A stretch of DNA of 14,010 nucleotides, from NCBI GenBank assembly GCA_964362515.1, contig CAYIEP010000008.1, positions 1 through 14,010 on the forward strand, in the 5' to 3' direction. The stretch is from CAYIEP01 sp964362515. Its GTDB lineage: Bacteria; Patescibacteriota; Minisyncoccia; UBA6257; UBA9933. The position numbers were made by a program, and so were the translations under genes. The notes under the pieces were generated by a model. It saw only the letters and a program-made list of their open reading frames with translations, was not told where the DNA came from and did no database searches. Below, piece after piece: positions 11,107-14,010 of the stretch (position 1 is the stretch's first letter; the number at the start of each line of letters is the position of its first letter).

Positions 11107-11673
11107 ATGAGCAAAGATATTCATCAATCAGAATCAGATAAAAAAGACGAGAGGCATTGGTACGCGGTTCATACTTATTCCGGTTATGAAGACGCGGTGT
11201 CTCGCTATTTGCGTCAAAGGGTTGATTCTTTAAGCATGAATGATAAAATCTTTGAGATTGTCGTTCCGAAAGAGAAAAAAGTCAAAATTAAGAATAATAA
11301 AAGAAAAATTTTTGAAGAAAAAATTTATCCGGGATATGTTTTGGTTAATATGATAATGGATGAAGATTCTTGGTATGTTGTAAGAAATACTCCGAGAGTA
11401 ACCGGCTTTGTCGGGTCGGACGGCACCAAACCGACGCCGCTTTCAGAAGAAGAAATCAAAGAATTAATGAGCAGAATGAAGGGCGACGAGGTTAAATTCA
11501 AAATAGAATTTCGGGCCGGTGAATTGGTAAAGATAATAGACGGGCCGTTTAAAGAATGCGAAGGGAAGATTTCGGAAATTGACGACGAACACGGTAGATT
11601 AAAAATAATGGTACCGATTTTCGGCCGTGATACGGCGGTAGAACTTGATTCTTTACAAGTTCAAAAAATTTAA
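11107..11673 (+). CDS. nusG: Transcription antitermination factor NusG
   Basis: The 188-residue protein contains an NGN domain starting at HWYAVHTYSGYEDAVSRYL (17-35), with YPGYVLVNMIMDEDSWYVVRNTPRVTGFVGS (74-104), and a C-terminal KOW domain with FRAGELVKIIDGPFKECEGKISEID (135-159). NusG binds RNA polymerase and couples transcription with the ribosome or Rho. The first 15 residues are charged and outside the fold. It follows secE by six bases, but the usual rplK-rplA genes do not follow it; rplO begins 14 bases downstream. Confidence 0.96.
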   Translation: MSKDIHQSESDKKDERHWYAVHTYSGYEDAVSRYLRQRVDSLSMNDKIFEIVVPKEKKVKIKNNKRKIFEEKIYPGYVLVNMIMDEDSWYVVRNTPRVTGFVGSDGTKPTPLSEEEIKELMSRMKGDEVKFKIEFRAGELVKIIDGPFKECEGKISEIDDEHGRLKIMVPIFGRDTAVELDSLQVQKI

Positions 11674-11687
11674 TTTTTAAAATTATT

Positions 11688-12107
11688 ATGCAACTCCATC
11701 AAATTAAACCGAAAAATAAATTAAAAAAAAGAAAAAGAATAGGAAGGGGAGGAAAAAGAGGAACTTATTCGGGGAAAGGAATGAAAGGGCAAAAATCAAG
11801 AGCGGGCCATAAAATCAGGCCGGCCGAGAGAGATTTAATCCAAAGACTTCCTAAATTAAGAGGGTTTAAGAATAAGTCCTTATTGTCCAAAACTTTGGCG
11901 ATAAACTTGAAAGATATTGAGAAAAAAATAGACGGCGGACTCGTGAATAAAGAAGTTCTTATTAAAGCCGGTTTAATGAGAAAATCGGAGAAAAGAGTCA
12001 AAATTTTAGGTTCCGGAGACATTAAAAAATCTTTTCAGATAGAGAAAATAGAAGTGTCAAAAAGCGCCAAAGAAAAAATAGAGGCGGCCGGCGGGAAAGT
12101 CTTATAA
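11688..12107 (+). CDS. rplO: Ribosomal protein uL15
   Basis: The 139-residue protein has the Gly/Lys/Arg-rich N-terminus typical of L15 (RIGRGGKRGTYSGKGMKGQKSRAGHKIRP, about 17-45) and the C-terminal EKRVKILGSGDIKKSFQIEKIEVSKSAKEKIEAAGGKV segment. It is a 23S-binding protein of the large subunit. It is slightly shorter than the E. coli protein. rplO directly upstream of secY is the end of the classic spc operon; what is unusual is nusG on its other side. The gap to secY is four bases. Confidence 0.95.
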   Translation: MQLHQIKPKNKLKKRKRIGRGGKRGTYSGKGMKGQKSRAGHKIRPAERDLIQRLPKLRGFKNKSLLSKTLAINLKDIEKKIDGGLVNKEVLIKAGLMRKSEKRVKILGSGDIKKSFQIEKIEVSKSAKEKIEAAGGKVL

Positions 12108-12111
12108 ACCG

Positions 12112-13383
12112 ATGAATAAAATTCTTCAAATTTTTAAAATTAAAGATTTAAGAAACAAAATTTTAATTGTTTTATTTTTACTCATTTGTTTCAGGGCTTT
12201 GGCGGCTATTCCGACTCCGGGGATAGACTTACTAAAATTAAAAGAATTTTTGGGAGCCAATCAGCTTTTTGGATTCTTAAACCTATTTTCCGGCGGAACG
12301 CTCGCTAATCTTTCGGTCGTTATGCTTGGCGTCGCTCCTTACATCACCGCGACGATAATAATGCAGCTTTTAACGATGATTTTCCCGAAATTAAAAGCGA
12401 TGTATTACGAAGAAGGCGCGATTGGCCGAGCGAAATTTAACAGATTTTCAAGATATTTGACGGTTCCCTTAGGAACGCTTCAGGCTTACGGATTTTTAAA
12501 TCTTTTAATATCTCAAGGAGTTTTACCGCAATTTACGCCATTTGATATTATAAGAAACGTTATTTTGATAACTACCGGAACAATGATTCTTGTCTGGCTC
12601 GGGGAGCTAATAAGCGAACAAAAAATAGGAAACGGGATATCTTTGATAATTTTCGCCGGTATTGTGAGTAGTTTACCCGCCACCATTAGACAGGCAATCG
12701 CCACTTATGACCCGAGTATTCTTCCGACTTATATAACGTTTGCCATTCTCGCGATTGTGGTTATCGCCGGAGTCGTTTTTATTCAGGAAGGAGAAAGAAA
12801 AATACCGGTTGCTTACGCCAAAAGAGTAAGAGGAACGAAAATGTACGGAGGTTCTTCCAGTTATCTGCCGATAAAAGTGAATCAAGCCGGCGTTATTCCG
12901 ATTATTTTCGCCATATCAATCCTTTTATTTCCGCAATTTTTCGCCCAAATCACCGCGGTATTTTCGCAGGGCCTTTCTTTAAAACTTAACGATTTGGTTA
13001 ATCAATTTTTCAATAACCAATATCTTTACGCTTTGATGTATTTCATCTTGGTTGTCGTCTTTACTTATTTTTACACGGCCGTTACTTTTGACCCGAAAGA
13101 AATAGCGAAAAATCTTCAAAGAGCCGGCGGATTTATTATGGGGATAAGGCCCGGAGATTCAACTTCCGATTTTCTTTCTAAAATAATAAGCAGAATAACT
13201 TTGTCCGGAGCCGTATTTTTGGGGCTTATCGCGATTCTTCCCAATATCACTCAAATTTTTACCGGTATCGGAATTTTAACAATAGGCGGGACAGCGCTTC
13301 TTATCGTGGTTGCCGTCGTTTTGGATACGGCCAGACAGCTTAATTCCCAATTAATAATGAGGGAATACGAGGGCATAAGATGA
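12112..13383 (+). CDS. secY: Preprotein translocase subunit SecY
   Basis: The 423-residue, ten-TM protein forms the protein-conducting channel. Landmarks include the TM1 and plug region ALAAIPTPGIDLLKLKEFLG (about 31-50), SGGTLANLSVVMLGVAPYITATIIMQLL (60-87), the cytoplasmic loop GERKIPVAYAKR (226-237) that contacts SecA and ribosomes, SYLPIKVNQAGVIPIIFAISILLFP, QRAGGFIMGIRPGDST and the C-terminal ARQLNSQLIMREYEG. Its TGA stop overlaps the ATG of the next gene by four bases (ATGA), which suggests translational coupling. adk, map and infA, which follow secY in many bacteria, are absent here. Confidence 0.97.
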   Translation: MNKILQIFKIKDLRNKILIVLFLLICFRALAAIPTPGIDLLKLKEFLGANQLFGFLNLFSGGTLANLSVVMLGVAPYITATIIMQLLTMIFPKLKAMYYEEGAIGRAKFNRFSRYLTVPLGTLQAYGFLNLLISQGVLPQFTPFDIIRNVILITTGTMILVWLGELISEQKIGNGISLIIFAGIVSSLPATIRQAIATYDPSILPTYITFAILAIVVIAGVVFIQEGERKIPVAYAKRVRGTKMYGGSSSYLPIKVNQAGVIPIIFAISILLFPQFFAQITAVFSQGLSLKLNDLVNQFFNNQYLYALMYFILVVVFTYFYTAVTFDPKEIAKNLQRAGGFIMGIRPGDSTSDFLSKIISRITLSGAVFLGLIAILPNITQIFTGIGILTIGGTALLIVVAVVLDTARQLNSQLIMREYEGIR

Positions 13384-13949
13384 AAAAATCCGTTTTATTG
13401 ATTGCCGGAGCTTTATTATTAATTGTCTTTTATTTAATAATCTCCAAATCTTATCCGGTTCTTGTCGTAAATTCCGACACGGCGTCTTTTAAATTATTTA
13501 ATAGAGAATTAAACGCCGCCATAAATTATTATCAAAAATTAAGCGAAAAATCCGATAACGCGGATATTTTTAAAGAATTATCAAAGGCGAAAAAAGAAAT
13601 AGAAAGGGCGTTGTTGGATAAACTTATTGAAGACAGTCTGATTTATAAAGAACTCAAAATCCGTTTGAAAAATGAAGACCTGAAAAATATAGTTAACAAA
13701 AAAATAAAAGAAGCGATTGATAAATCCGATATTCAAAAAGGAGTGGAAATTCTTTACGGTTTGTCCGTCGACGATTTCAAAGAAACCGTTTTAAGACCGC
13801 AGGCGGAAAAAGAAATACTTGAATCAAGATTTTTTTTGGAAAATAAAAATTTTGACGAATGGCTTAAAAATGAAAAAGCGAGAGCCAAAATAATGATTTT
13901 TCTGCCGGGATTTTCTTGGAACGGAGAAAAAATTATTATTAACGAATAA
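13380..13949 (+). CDS. Membrane-anchored SurA-N-like protein without a PPIase domain
   Basis: The 189-residue protein has an N-terminal hydrophobic anchor or uncleaved signal (about residues 4-22), then an all-helical, charged extracytoplasmic region. YPVLVVNSDTASFKLFNRELNAAINYYQK (25-53) and the helices around IERALLDKLIEDSLIYKELKIRL and SVDDFKETVLRPQAEKEIL follow the SurA N-terminal (peptide-binding) fold pattern. No parvulin PPIase domain is present, and the C-terminus is short. The likely role is a chaperone for proteins emerging from the translocon; this is inferred from the fold pattern and from the four-base overlap with secY. The family call is moderate because similarity in this fold is weak. 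Confidence 0.65.
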   Translation: MKKSVLLIAGALLLIVFYLIISKSYPVLVVNSDTASFKLFNRELNAAINYYQKLSEKSDNADIFKELSKAKKEIERALLDKLIEDSLIYKELKIRLKNEDLKNIVNKKIKEAIDKSDIQKGVEILYGLSVDDFKETVLRPQAEKEILESRFFLENKNFDEWLKNEKARAKIMIFLPGFSWNGEKIIINE

Positions 13950-13955
13950 AATTTT

Positions 13956-14010
13956 GCGGGTGTAGTACAGTGGCAGTACACGACCTTCCCAAGGTTGAAA
14001 CGAGGGTTCG
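13956..14010 (+). tRNA. tRNA-Gly (anticodon CCC), 3' end cut by the window
   Basis: The acceptor strand GCGGGTG is at 13956-13962. The D arm has GTAC/GTAC around a GG-containing loop (13965-13979). The anticodon stem CGACC (13981-13985) pairs with GGTTG (13993-13997) around the loop TTCCCAA, so the anticodon at 13988-13990 is CCC (reads GGG). The variable loop is AAAC, and the T stem begins GAGGG with the T loop TTCG reaching the window end. The 3' half of the T arm and the acceptor strand lie outside. It follows the SurA-N-like gene by six bases. Confidence 0.9.

Noticed and set aside
1..14010. Recoded UGA as glycine (Gracilibacteria/SR1-type code)
   Set aside because: TGA ends GtrA, DUF5674 and secY at sites that make sense, including an ATGA overlap, and no gene needs read-through.
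1..14010. CRISPR array or intact transposase
   Set aside because: No regularly spaced repeats and no transposase-like protein were seen on either strand.

Overview
The window is a gene-dense, AT-rich bacterial segment in which every convincing gene lies on the + strand. It most resembles a Candidatus Parcubacteria/Patescibacteria (CPR) genome. The reasons are very short intergenic gaps, few Shine-Dalgarno sites, many Lys/Ile/Asn-rich proteins, small CPR-typical families (DUF5674-like, DUF5676/holin-like, a SurA-N-like protein after secY) and fused fragments of normally separate ribosomal and secretion operons. TGA is used as a normal stop (GtrA, DUF5674, secY), which argues against the UGA=Gly lineages (Gracilibacteria/Absconditabacteria). 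The lineage call is inference from gene content; no phylogeny was run.

Region 1 (1-3905) starts with the 3' part of an O6-alkylguanine-DNA alkyltransferase-like gene and a small two-helix membrane protein. A 339-base gap follows. It holds a strong sigma70-type promoter and a 254-base nested imperfect palindrome that begins almost exactly at the predicted transcription start. Downstream is a tight probable operon: SIMPL-domain envelope protein, a 29-residue membrane microprotein, alpha/beta hydrolase, GtrA-like membrane protein and MurB (peptidoglycan precursor synthesis).

Region 2 (3906-6915) has a 207-base gap with one perfect DnaA box. Then come a 16-residue Lys/Ala-rich mini-protein gene with its own strong terminator, a hibernation-factor gene whose promoter leaves almost no leader, and secA. 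The SecA appears to lack its helical wing domain.

Region 3 (6916-8860) is a decaying accessory stretch. It contains a broken nucleotidyltransferase, DUF5674, a 100-N assembly gap flanked by identical 25-base copies (probably not a real gap), a conserved hypothetical, two fused gene remnants (a zinc-ribbon-like N-terminus and a MazG-like C-terminus interrupted by a stop), and an intact small HExxH metalloprotease-like gene with its own promoter, strong ribosome binding site and terminator.

Region 4 (8861-14010) is a housekeeping operon, apparently read from one promoter: gyrB, secE, nusG, rplO, secY and a membrane-anchored SurA-N-like protein. It ends in a tRNA-Gly(CCC) cut by the window edge. 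Together with secA, the window carries all three core Sec translocase subunits (SecA, SecE, SecY) plus a likely extracytoplasmic folding partner within about 9.5 kb.
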